Shown here piece by piece: positions 1 to 6,707 of a stretch of 8,703 nt of DNA. Made by a program: the position numbers and the translations under genes. The notes under the pieces were generated by a model. The model saw nothing but the letters and a program-made list of their open reading frames with translations. It searched no databases and was not told the origin of the DNA. Source of the DNA: UBA2632 sp964452155 (lineage in GTDB: Bacteria; Bacteroidota; Bacteroidia; Bacteroidales; Dysgonomonadaceae). The stretch covers positions 1 through 8,703 of the forward strand of contig CAYVLC010000110.1 of assembly GCA_964452155.1 (NCBI GenBank), given 5' to 3'. Each line of letters begins with the position of its first letter. Positions within the stretch are counted from its first letter, which is position 1.

Positions 1-80
1 GCAAGTAGTGTGATGAGAACTATCTTCTTTGTTGTGCTGAGTTGTTTGAGCTTGTTGATATGGTTGGTGTTTTTATTCAA
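1..80 (-). CDS. pbpC: Penicillin-binding protein 1C, N-terminal fragment (runs off the left edge)
   Basis: On the minus strand, a frame opening with TTG at 80-78 stays open to base 1 (26 full codons). The peptide begins (M)NKNTNHINKL and ends KKIVLITLL: a short, basic, Asn/Lys-rich cytoplasmic head followed by the first residues of a hydrophobic segment, the usual start of a bitopic membrane protein. No ATG or GTG occurs in the visible frame. The frame is open upstream only to a stop at 134-132, so TTG 80 is the best start; it follows an A/T-rich leader. The identity rests on context: bacterial alpha-2-macroglobulin genes of this type are very often followed by pbpC, a bifunctional glycosyltransferase/transpeptidase that makes peptidoglycan in the periplasm. 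No catalytic domain is visible here, so another membrane protein is possible. It lies 56 nt after the macroglobulin stop on the same strand, so cotranscription is likely. Confidence 0.6.
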   Translation of the reverse strand, partial: MNKNTNHINKLKQLSTTKKIVLITLL

Positions 81-94
81 AATTGAAATTAATA

Positions 95-122
95 GTAGAG
101 ACGCAATGCATTGCGTCTCTAC
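95..122. repeat. Perfect 28-bp palindrome between the macroglobulin gene and the next gene
   Basis: The 14-nt arm GTAGAGACGCAATG (95-108) is followed directly by its exact reverse complement (109-122). The match stops there: the flanking bases are both A. In RNA it would fold as a long hairpin with at most a minimal loop. It fills half of the 56-nt gap between the macroglobulin stop (137) and the TTG start at 80. The minus-strand RNA past the hairpin is A/U-rich but has no clean U-run, so it is not a classic intrinsic terminator. From memory, palindromes of the form GTAGAGACG...CGTCTCTAC recur at many sites in cyanobacterial and Bacteroidota genomes, so a dispersed REP/MITE-like element is my preferred reading. 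A regulatory hairpin that lowers pbpC expression is the alternative. Confidence 0.85.
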
Positions 123-136
123 AGTCAGCCATTAAA

Positions 137-3100
137 TTACCTTGCGCTTTCATTAACTGTAACCCATTGCCCCTTCGTTCTTGCTTGATCACTTGGTTTA
201 TACATCGCTTGCAATGAAACAGCTGGTAGATAGTAACTACCTCTATAAGCAGCTTGTAGTCTTACTTTAAATGTTTTGGTTTGACCTGCACTCAAATTGA
301 AATAAGTGAGCACTCTGTCATCACGAATATCGCGATAATTGTACTTTCCTGTTTCATTGTGTGCGCTTGCATCAAGAATTCGCTCGTTATAGATTTCCCA
401 ACCTGAAGGGAATACTTGCACCAAAGCCAAATCGGTGAATGCTTGTGAGGGACCATTATTAACAGTAACTACAGCTGTGAACTCTTCTCCTTGCTTCAAT
501 GAAGAAACGGAGATTGGGTTTCCATTCAGTGCTACGTAGTTAACAGATAAATTGAACGATGCATCATTGGTTTCAATTGTTACTACATCGCCTATTGGCT
601 GAGTGCGACCCACCAGTTGTGCATATATCATGCCTGTTCCTTTGTTCTTAATACTTATTTTAATCTTCTTGTTAGGTGCAACCTCTATTTGATACAATGG
701 TTGTGGAGAAGAAATGGCACTCATTGCTTTTCCATTGAGCGACCAGTCAACCTCGATGTTTGTTTTGCCCATTTTCTCTGCCAATTGACTCATTGCTATA
801 AGTCCATAAGCAGCAGTTTGAGTAGAGACATAATCTGATGAGAGTTCTTTGGCTACACTTTGAGCCAACTCAAGTGCTTTGTCGATCTTGCCGAGCAAGA
901 GATATGTCTCCATAATCATTGCCTCATCACGGGCGTAACTTCCATAAGTATCGTTATTAAAATTATACTCACCGACCCTGTCATCAATATTGAAGACAAG
1001 TTCGTTTGCCACATCTTTCCTGCCTGTTATAGCATATGCAGCAGCCAATCGCCATTTCGATTGTAGTGATAAATCTATCAATTCACGCATCCTGTTCATA
1101 GCGCCCAATTGAGGCGCACCATTCACTGCCAAAGCATACAGGCGATAGGCTTGTTGCAGTTCTGTCATCGAAATGCTGTAATAGTTTTGATAGGACACAG
1201 TGCGACTCCAGTTGTTAGCCTGTTTTGTTTGAAACTGCACCCACCGCGACAACATATTGTCTGACACATCAAATCCTTTGTTCTTGGCTTCTGTGAGGAA
1301 ATGACCAGCATAAGTAGATACCCACTCCGATGCATATTGATTGCCAGCCCAATACATAAACCCTCCGTCGGAAAGCTGACGCGTAGCCAATGTTTTTATT
1401 ACTTGATCTACCTTATCTTTCATTCGTCTCTTTTGCTCCTCTTCCACCTGTGTCAAATCATCAACATAGAGCAATGGGAAGGCTTGAGAAACAATTTGTT
1501 CTGTACATCCATGCGGATATGAGAGCAAGAAATCGATGTTCTTATTGAAATTGATATTGGGTAAGCGAGAGAGTTCCAATTTAGCCCAGTCGTTGGCTCC
1601 CACCTCATCCATAGCAATTGAGAGTTGACCAGAACTATTGGCATCTATCATTTGAGCATCGCTCATTACCATTGGAGGATTGGGGTTGCGAATACCTATA
1701 TCTATTGTCTCAGTTGCAGTTTGCCCTCCTCCAGTAGCTTTAATGCGTACTTGCTCAGCACCTGTTTTAGTACCTGCCTTCAGTTTGAAGTAAACTATTT
1801 GATCGCCTATTTTATCAAACTGAATTGATTGAGAAGCTCCATTTTCAGGTTTTAGCAATCCATCTGTTTCAATAGATACCTGTACATTGCGCACAGAGTT
1901 GTCCATTGCAAACACATTCACTGGCAACCAAACCTCTTCGTTGGGACCCATTACGCGTGGCAGGGTCGAGAGTGTCATCAGAGGATTGTTTACAGCTACA
2001 GTCTTTTCTGCGCTTCCATAAGCACCATTGGCACCTGCAATAACCATTACACGCACCGAACCAACATAAGGAGGTAGCGTCAGCTTGTGTGTTTTAGTCT
2101 CTCCAGCCTTCACTGTGAAAGGCCCTATGAATCGTACAATTGGTTTAAAACGATTTACTTTATCACTCGAAGCTTTGAGTGTCTCATCACCACCAGTACT
2201 CAGCAGTGCACCAAACATTCCTGAGTTTGCGCCCAATACACGGTCATACAAATCCCAAGTACGTACACCCAGTGCCTCTTTGGCATAGAAATGACTCCAG
2301 GCATTAGGAGTTTTAAATCCTGTCAAGTCCAACAATCCCTCATCAACAATCGCCAATGTATAGGTCATTGGTTTCTTAGATTTCTCAGCTATTGAAATGG
2401 TGAATTCTTTTTCTGGTTGCAATTCATTGGGCATCGTTATCACAGGAGCAAGACGACTATCTTTGTTCTCTACATCAACGCTTTGCACTCCATACATTCG
2501 AATGGGCAAATCGTTGGCTGTTTGAGCATGGGGTTGCAATAGAGTAGCGAATATATATACATTGGGATTCATCTCTGCTGTTATGGTAAAGCTATACTTA
2601 GTATCGTCATTATCAGAAGTCTTCACCCATTCGCGTTGCATAACTTTTGTGCCATTCTCGATGCTTACCAACACCCTACCCTGCGAACTACTTGGAATGG
2701 TAATAGTTGCTTTGTCTCCTACTTGATAAGTAGGTTTGTCTGTTGTGAAAGCCAACATGGTCAGTCCGCTCGGATCGCGTCGGTCTGCACGCCCTCTTGA
2801 GGCAGGCCAATCTACATAGAACATTGTTCCGGTGGTATGACCACTTTCTGTGTCTTTCACCAAAATGAGATAACGCCCCCAATCTGGATAATCTACCTGG
2901 AAGTTCACTTTTCCCTCTCCGTTTGAGGTGGACAATGTACCTTCTGCTACTGCGCTCACAGCAGTATTATTGATATAAGAACCTAAATCTTCTTCAGAAC
3001 TATTCCACCACCAATTCCAATTGAGTTTATAGACTTTATAAGACATATTAGCTCGTGAAACTTTCTGCCCGTTTGGATTAAGTGACACAACGTCGAAAAC

Positions 3101-5728
3101 CAAAGATTTGTCTGTCTCAAGGAACTTTCCCTGAGCTGCTTTTGGGGCTTTCACTCCTGCATATACTTCGTAAGGAGAGTAATAAATAGTTTGTGTATAG
3201 AAACTCATATCGCCACCTGTTTCATAAACACGCGACAAGATATTACCTCGCAACATACCTGGTGCATTTTCTGCCACGGGCACTTTGGACTTTATTCCTG
3301 CAACGCCAGATGCATTGAGGTTGCCTTCGAACAGCTTATGACTGTGAGTACTGAATTGTGAAAGAGGATTATTGAATTCGTATCCTTCATATTTTTTGAA
3401 AGGGAGGTCTGTCTTTGAAAGTGACAGACTCACTTCAGCTTTTAGGTTAGAAGCTGGTGCGCCATGCAGCCATTGAGCATTGAGTGTGCCAGAGAATGTG
3501 CCTTTGCTGGCATCAAATAGAGAGTCGGTTTCTAAACGCACTTTTAATCTGTTGGGTTTGATAGCCTCTATCCGCAGAGGTTGGTAGAAGGATGTGCCAC
3601 CAACCTTAATGTATGACTGCCATACACCTGTTTGGGCTGATGGATCGGTAACAATGGTGAAGGTGTAAAATCCGTTTTCGCTCTTGGTCTCTACTTGACG
3701 TTGAAAGAACTGACGTGTCGGTGTATATACCTCCAAAACAACAGGATGGCTCTTGGGGAGTTTTTGTTCTTTATCTTCTAAGATAAACGACACATGAATA
3801 GTATCGCCTGGCCGCCACACTCCTCGTTCACCATAGATATATCCTTTTATTCCTTTTTGAATCTCTTTGCCGCTCACTTCAAAGTTACTCAACGAGAGAG
3901 ACAGCTCCTCTTTTAGTTCCAAATAGCCCTTTTCATCGCCTTTTTCTGCAGTTACAACAAAAGGTCTTCCTTTTGGATAGTCGATATTGGCAAAGCCATT
4001 TTTATCGGTAGTGGCACTGCCCATCTCTTGCATCTGATAGTTGTAGAGGGTTACTTTTGCTCCTGCCAACGGGTCGGTTGTGAGTATATCGTTCACTGCA
4101 ATTGTGAGCGAGTTATTATTTCCAGCTTTAGCAATCATACCAATGTTTGATGCTAGTACAAACGAATCTACTGTTTTATTCCTATCCATAAAATAGGAAG
4201 CTTTGCATGGATCATCCTTTTCGGTCCAGTTATACTCGGTCCAATCTATCTCCTCGTAATAATAAGGCTGTGTTTCATTCCATACACTCTCATCTTCTTC
4301 TGTGATGAGTTCGTTTGAAAAACTGCGCATAGTGCTTCCTTGTGGAATGGTAGGAGTTATTCCTGCACATTTATACAATGAGTAATCTTGTTGCATGCTT
4401 AGCTGCACCATATATATAGCGCCGGGGTCTTGCTCTATGAGCGGAGCTAAATCAAGGGCAAACTGATTCCATCGTGATAAATCTTTTGTTTTATCAGAAT
4501 CTAATCGGATACGAGCCTTCTTTATCAATCGTCCAAAACGCCGAATCTCACCTGACGAATCGTCTGATAAAGAACCCGATTGTAGATAGTAGAGTATATT
4601 GTTTTGGTATATCTTTATTATCTTCACATCTACTGCCCATAGATTTACAGCGCTAAATGGCAATGTGAGTTGCTCTGAGTTGGGAAGTATGTTTCCGCTC
4701 TTTTCTACTTTTATTTGTGGTTTCTCGTCATCTACTTTCAATTGATAGGTGTAGTCTTTAGTCAGTCCTAATCCAATGCTGTTTTTAATTCCCTCGTTCA
4801 ACTGTAAAGTTAATTCATCTTGTGGAAATGTATCTGGATAGATGAAAAGTACGTTTTTGTCAATTCTGTAGGTGAAGTTATTAACACCCGATGCAACTAT
4901 AAGGCCTTTCAGGTCTTGATCTAATGCCAAGGGACTGCTAAACGTTACACGCAAGTTTTTACTGCCATCATCATACATTCTCACATCTACAATTTCCAAT
5001 TCAGTCTCAGAAATTGAAGTTAAATCAATAGAATACCTAGCTGATTTCTTCACATCAATTGGTTTGCCATCAATATGCAGCGTGTAAGATTTCGTTTCAA
5101 TGGTCCGTTCTACACTATCCACAACAATGCGGTAAGATGTTTCATTTAGAGGAACCACATACACTGTTGCCTCTTTGTTTGCCCCTTTCAGCAAAAACAT
5201 CTGTTGAATATCTTCTATTGGTGCTACATTTGTCAGTTTCAAAGTGCCCTCAACTCGATTCCAAATCAAATCGTTGGAGTTTATGGGCATGTAAGGCAAG
5301 AGATCAAAACTATAGTTCTGCTCACTGACCTTAAAGTAGAAATTGAAAGTGCGAAACTTATCATCTACTTTCAATAGTTTTTCTAGTTGCAGTTTTGCTG
5401 TGTATTCTTTGCCCATTTTCAACTCATTGGCATCGGGTATAAAGCGAATGGTTCTGGCATTTATCCAAACTGTTTTCCCTTTAATGCTTGGAGAAAAAGA
5501 GAACAATTTATCTTTCACCTCAGCATTCAACTCAACGGCAGGCATCTCTTGCGCCAACTCTACTTGAATATAAGATTGAGGGGAAATTGCTCCATAAGTA
5601 AATCCTGAAATGTATTGTGCAAACTCGGGGTCTATCTGTTTCGATTTTTCATTTTTGCACGAGGCAAACAATACTCCTATTATTACCACTAGCAATAAGG
5701 AGTGAAGGGCTGAAAGTATGTTTCGCAT
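137..5728 (-). CDS. Thioester-containing bacterial alpha-2-macroglobulin lipoprotein
   Basis: This 1863-residue protein resembles E. coli YfhM-type macroglobulins, which are thought to trap proteases entering the periplasm through covalent thioester capture and bait-region cleavage. The N-terminus has a hydrophobic signal (about residues 5-22) ending in FASC, so Cys24 should be lipidated. The next residues, KNEKSK, are not an acidic surface-export signal, so a periplasm-facing anchor is my inference. Approximate order: N-terminal macroglobulin domains; an acidic aromatic stretch near 475-507; a CNA-like MG domain at 545-615; the MG2-type domain with GERGVWRPGD near 630-740; the bait-region domain at 985-1165; the A2M domain from about 1195; a helical thioester domain near 1380-1660; and a C-terminal MG domain from about 1675. 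The thioester motif GCTEQ is intact: Cys1408, Glu1410, Gln1411. Only four Cys occur: 24, 454, 508 and 1408. The ATG at 5728 places the signal peptide correctly. It lies downstream of the HhH gene and upstream of the putative pbpC. Confidence 0.95.
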   Translation of the reverse strand: MRNILSALHSLLLVVIIGVLFASCKNEKSKQIDPEFAQYISGFTYGAISPQSYIQVELAQEMPAVELNAEVKDKLFSFSPSIKGKTVWINARTIRFIPDANELKMGKEYTAKLQLEKLLKVDDKFRTFNFYFKVSEQNYSFDLLPYMPINSNDLIWNRVEGTLKLTNVAPIEDIQQMFLLKGANKEATVYVVPLNETSYRIVVDSVERTIETKSYTLHIDGKPIDVKKSARYSIDLTSISETELEIVDVRMYDDGSKNLRVTFSSPLALDQDLKGLIVASGVNNFTYRIDKNVLFIYPDTFPQDELTLQLNEGIKNSIGLGLTKDYTYQLKVDDEKPQIKVEKSGNILPNSEQLTLPFSAVNLWAVDVKIIKIYQNNILYYLQSGSLSDDSSGEIRRFGRLIKKARIRLDSDKTKDLSRWNQFALDLAPLIEQDPGAIYMVQLSMQQDYSLYKCAGITPTIPQGSTMRSFSNELITEEDESVWNETQPYYYEEIDWTEYNWTEKDDPCKASYFMDRNKTVDSFVLASNIGMIAKAGNNNSLTIAVNDILTTDPLAGAKVTLYNYQMQEMGSATTDKNGFANIDYPKGRPFVVTAEKGDEKGYLELKEELSLSLSNFEVSGKEIQKGIKGYIYGERGVWRPGDTIHVSFILEDKEQKLPKSHPVVLEVYTPTRQFFQRQVETKSENGFYTFTIVTDPSAQTGVWQSYIKVGGTSFYQPLRIEAIKPNRLKVRLETDSLFDASKGTFSGTLNAQWLHGAPASNLKAEVSLSLSKTDLPFKKYEGYEFNNPLSQFSTHSHKLFEGNLNASGVAGIKSKVPVAENAPGMLRGNILSRVYETGGDMSFYTQTIYYSPYEVYAGVKAPKAAQGKFLETDKSLVFDVVSLNPNGQKVSRANMSYKVYKLNWNWWWNSSEEDLGSYINNTAVSAVAEGTLSTSNGEGKVNFQVDYPDWGRYLILVKDTESGHTTGTMFYVDWPASRGRADRRDPSGLTMLAFTTDKPTYQVGDKATITIPSSSQGRVLVSIENGTKVMQREWVKTSDNDDTKYSFTITAEMNPNVYIFATLLQPHAQTANDLPIRMYGVQSVDVENKDSRLAPVITMPNELQPEKEFTISIAEKSKKPMTYTLAIVDEGLLDLTGFKTPNAWSHFYAKEALGVRTWDLYDRVLGANSGMFGALLSTGGDETLKASSDKVNRFKPIVRFIGPFTVKAGETKTHKLTLPPYVGSVRVMVIAGANGAYGSAEKTVAVNNPLMTLSTLPRVMGPNEEVWLPVNVFAMDNSVRNVQVSIETDGLLKPENGASQSIQFDKIGDQIVYFKLKAGTKTGAEQVRIKATGGGQTATETIDIGIRNPNPPMVMSDAQMIDANSSGQLSIAMDEVGANDWAKLELSRLPNINFNKNIDFLLSYPHGCTEQIVSQAFPLLYVDDLTQVEEEQKRRMKDKVDQVIKTLATRQLSDGGFMYWAGNQYASEWVSTYAGHFLTEAKNKGFDVSDNMLSRWVQFQTKQANNWSRTVSYQNYYSISMTELQQAYRLYALAVNGAPQLGAMNRMRELIDLSLQSKWRLAAAYAITGRKDVANELVFNIDDRVGEYNFNNDTYGSYARDEAMIMETYLLLGKIDKALELAQSVAKELSSDYVSTQTAAYGLIAMSQLAEKMGKTNIEVDWSLNGKAMSAISSPQPLYQIEVAPNKKIKISIKNKGTGMIYAQLVGRTQPIGDVVTIETNDASFNLSVNYVALNGNPISVSSLKQGEEFTAVVTVNNGPSQAFTDLALVQVFPSGWEIYNERILDASAHNETGKYNYRDIRDDRVLTYFNLSAGQTKTFKVRLQAAYRGSYYLPAVSLQAMYKPSDQARTKGQWVTVNESAR
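1496..1510 (-). other. Thioester motif GCTEQ of the macroglobulin
   Basis: These five codons encode Gly-Cys-Thr-Glu-Gln, preceded by YPH. In the family, the Cys side chain and the Gln three residues later form the internal thioester that captures attacking proteases covalently. Some bacterial paralogues lack this Cys. Its presence here, Cys1408 with Gln1411, marks the protein as the reactive type that usually travels with PBP1C. Confidence 0.93.
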
Positions 5729-5778
5729 AATAAAATTGGTATAATAATGATGTGAGATGGTGTACTACTATTGATAAA

Positions 5779-5787
5779 CAAAAAGTA
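5779..5787 (-). promoter_or_regulatory. Candidate promoter -7 element for the macroglobulin gene
   Basis: Read on the minus strand this is TACTTTTTG, a TA...TTTG element with three rather than two bases between its halves. It resembles the Bacteroides -7 consensus TAnnTTTG. A weak TGTT upstream (5808-5805) could stand for the -33 element, though the spacing is short. Transcription would begin near 5772 and give a leader of about 45 nt. The 97-nt gap after the HhH gene leaves room for an independent promoter, but read-through from that gene is equally possible. Confidence 0.3.
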
Positions 5788-5827
5788 TGTAAATTTGTTG
5801 TTTTAACAGCCTATTTAAAAGAGTGCT

Positions 5828-6577
5828 TTAAAAATCTATATAGGGAGAAATTCGTTCAATATCTTTAGGTGTGAACTCATCCAACATTGCCAATTCCTTG
5901 ATTGACTTTATATTGCCAGTGCGTCTGCGTAAATTAACGATTGCTTTCGTTTGCTCAAAATCTATGTAAGGATGAGCTAGTATCTCTTTAAAATCTAGCT
6001 TGTTGATGTTTAGTTTAATGCAGCATTCAGCACCAATCATCTCCTCACGTATAAAAGGAGCAATGTCTTCAAACATCTCTTCTGTAACACCATACACCTC
6101 TTTCAACTGATTTATTGAGATATAACCACCAAGCATCTTTTGGTACTTTACAATACGTGCAGAATATGCACTACCTACACCCGGCACTTTCTTCCATTCT
6201 GTAGTATCTGTTTCGTTTAAACTAATAGAACTAGGAGCTGCAAATTTTTCTTGTTTTGTGTATTGTTGTCTTTCTGAATAGGTTTTTATCTGAGCACCTT
6301 CAGTTGTTTTTGCAATCCTCTCACGAGGGGCACTCTTTTCAGACTTCCTTTCAGACATATAATCATAGCTCTTTGGCACTACCTCCTTATCCTCTAAACT
6401 CTCTTGCAAACTTAGAAAAGCGGCAATAAGAGAATCATTTTGAGGAATAGAGATAGTACCGTTGCTTCGGCTCGATAAAATAACATTGAGCCCAAAGGAG
6501 AGCACAATAATTACTACCAAGAATAATACAGCAATTTTTTCTGCTACTGAAAAATATAGAAAGTCCTTCCAATGCAT
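5828..6577 (-). CDS. Membrane-anchored helix-hairpin-helix (ComEA-like) protein
   Basis: This 249-residue protein has one transmembrane segment near residues 13-34 and a short cytoplasmic-looking head (MHWKDF). A charged, low-complexity linker (about 60-112) rich in Lys, Glu, Ser and Arg follows. The C-terminal half (about 117-249) is made of ComEA/T2SK-type HhH units. The first carries the hairpin VPGVG (131-135) and runs through ARIVKYQKMLGGY. The next begins LNINKLDF (189-196), and its hairpin HPYID (202-206) has lost the glycines. HhH hairpins of this family usually contact the DNA backbone without sequence specificity; ComEA is the DNA-uptake receptor of competent bacteria. Proteins of this layout are common in Bacteroidota, mostly without an assigned role, so I do not give it the name comEA. 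No other competence gene is nearby. ATG 6577 is immediately ahead of the membrane segment. It is divergent from spmAB and 99 bp upstream of the macroglobulin gene. Confidence 0.9.
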   Translation of the reverse strand: MHWKDFLYFSVAEKIAVLFLVVIIVLSFGLNVILSSRSNGTISIPQNDSLIAAFLSLQESLEDKEVVPKSYDYMSERKSEKSAPRERIAKTTEGAQIKTYSERQQYTKQEKFAAPSSISLNETDTTEWKKVPGVGSAYSARIVKYQKMLGGYISINQLKEVYGVTEEMFEDIAPFIREEMIGAECCIKLNINKLDFKEILAHPYIDFEQTKAIVNLRRRTGNIKSIKELAMLDEFTPKDIERISPYIDF

Positions 6578-6641
6578 ACCGATTATGTTAACGTAGATGA
6601 TAAAGATAGAAATAATTCTTTTATCCCACCAAATAAAACAG

Positions 6642-6649
6642 TAACTTTG
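6642..6649 (+). promoter_or_regulatory. Candidate -7 promoter element for spmAB
   Basis: TAACTTTG is an exact match to the Bacteroides -7 consensus TAnnTTTG and lies 58 bp ahead of the spmAB ATG. There is no clear TTG at the -33 position, only a T-rich stretch near 6617-6622. The leader would be about 50 nt and would contain the inverted repeats at 6662-6686. Confidence 0.45.
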
Positions 6650-6661
6650 ACATCATATTTC

Positions 6662-6686
6662 ACTATTAATGAGTAATAGTTACTCA
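6662..6686 (+). promoter_or_regulatory. Two overlapping inverted repeats in the spmAB leader
   Basis: Two perfect 7-bp inverted repeats share sequence. One is ACTATTA (6662-6668) with TAATAGT (6674-6680), loop of five. The other is TGAGTAA (6670-6676) with TTACTCA (6680-6686), spacer TAG. As RNA the hairpins exclude each other. As DNA the second is a compact operator-like dyad just downstream of the candidate promoter. Either reading suggests control of spmAB, but both repeats are A/T-rich and short enough to arise by chance. Confidence 0.4.
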
Positions 6687-6707
6687 CAACTATCGTTTAC
6701 CTAAGAT

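Larger units (their letters stand above)
6578..6707. promoter_or_regulatory. Divergent intergenic control region of the HhH gene and spmAB
   Basis: These 130 A/T-rich bases separate the two divergent starts. The plus strand holds an exact Bacteroides-type -7 element (6642-6649). The minus strand holds TTTATTTG (6637-6630), one mismatch from TAnnTTTG, which could serve the HhH gene with a leader of about 45 nt. The two elements lie within 20 bp, so the promoters would overlap or compete. Inverted repeats follow on the spmAB side. Confidence 0.45.

Noticed and set aside
617..2288. Several plus-strand open frames of 60-75 codons inside the macroglobulin gene
   Set aside because: They lie antisense to a clearly coding frame, are rich in Cys, Ser, His and Leu as expected of shadow translations, and have no recognisable domain or start context.
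5059..5608. Plus-strand frames of 73-89 codons antisense to the macroglobulin N-terminus
   Set aside because: The opposite strand encodes a well-formed signal peptide and MG domain; these translations show no protein-like pattern.
5790..5797. Exact TAAATTTG promoter-like octamer on the plus strand between the macroglobulin and HhH genes
   Set aside because: No plus-strand gene follows; it would read antisense into the HhH gene, and the nearest TTG (5771-5773) is only 16 nt upstream, closer than usual. Such octamers are expected by chance in A/T-rich gaps.
5814..5832. Two TTTAAA repeats around the HhH gene stop as a terminator
   Set aside because: Each is a self-complementary A/T hexamer, so any stem would be very weak, and no U-run follows on the minus strand.
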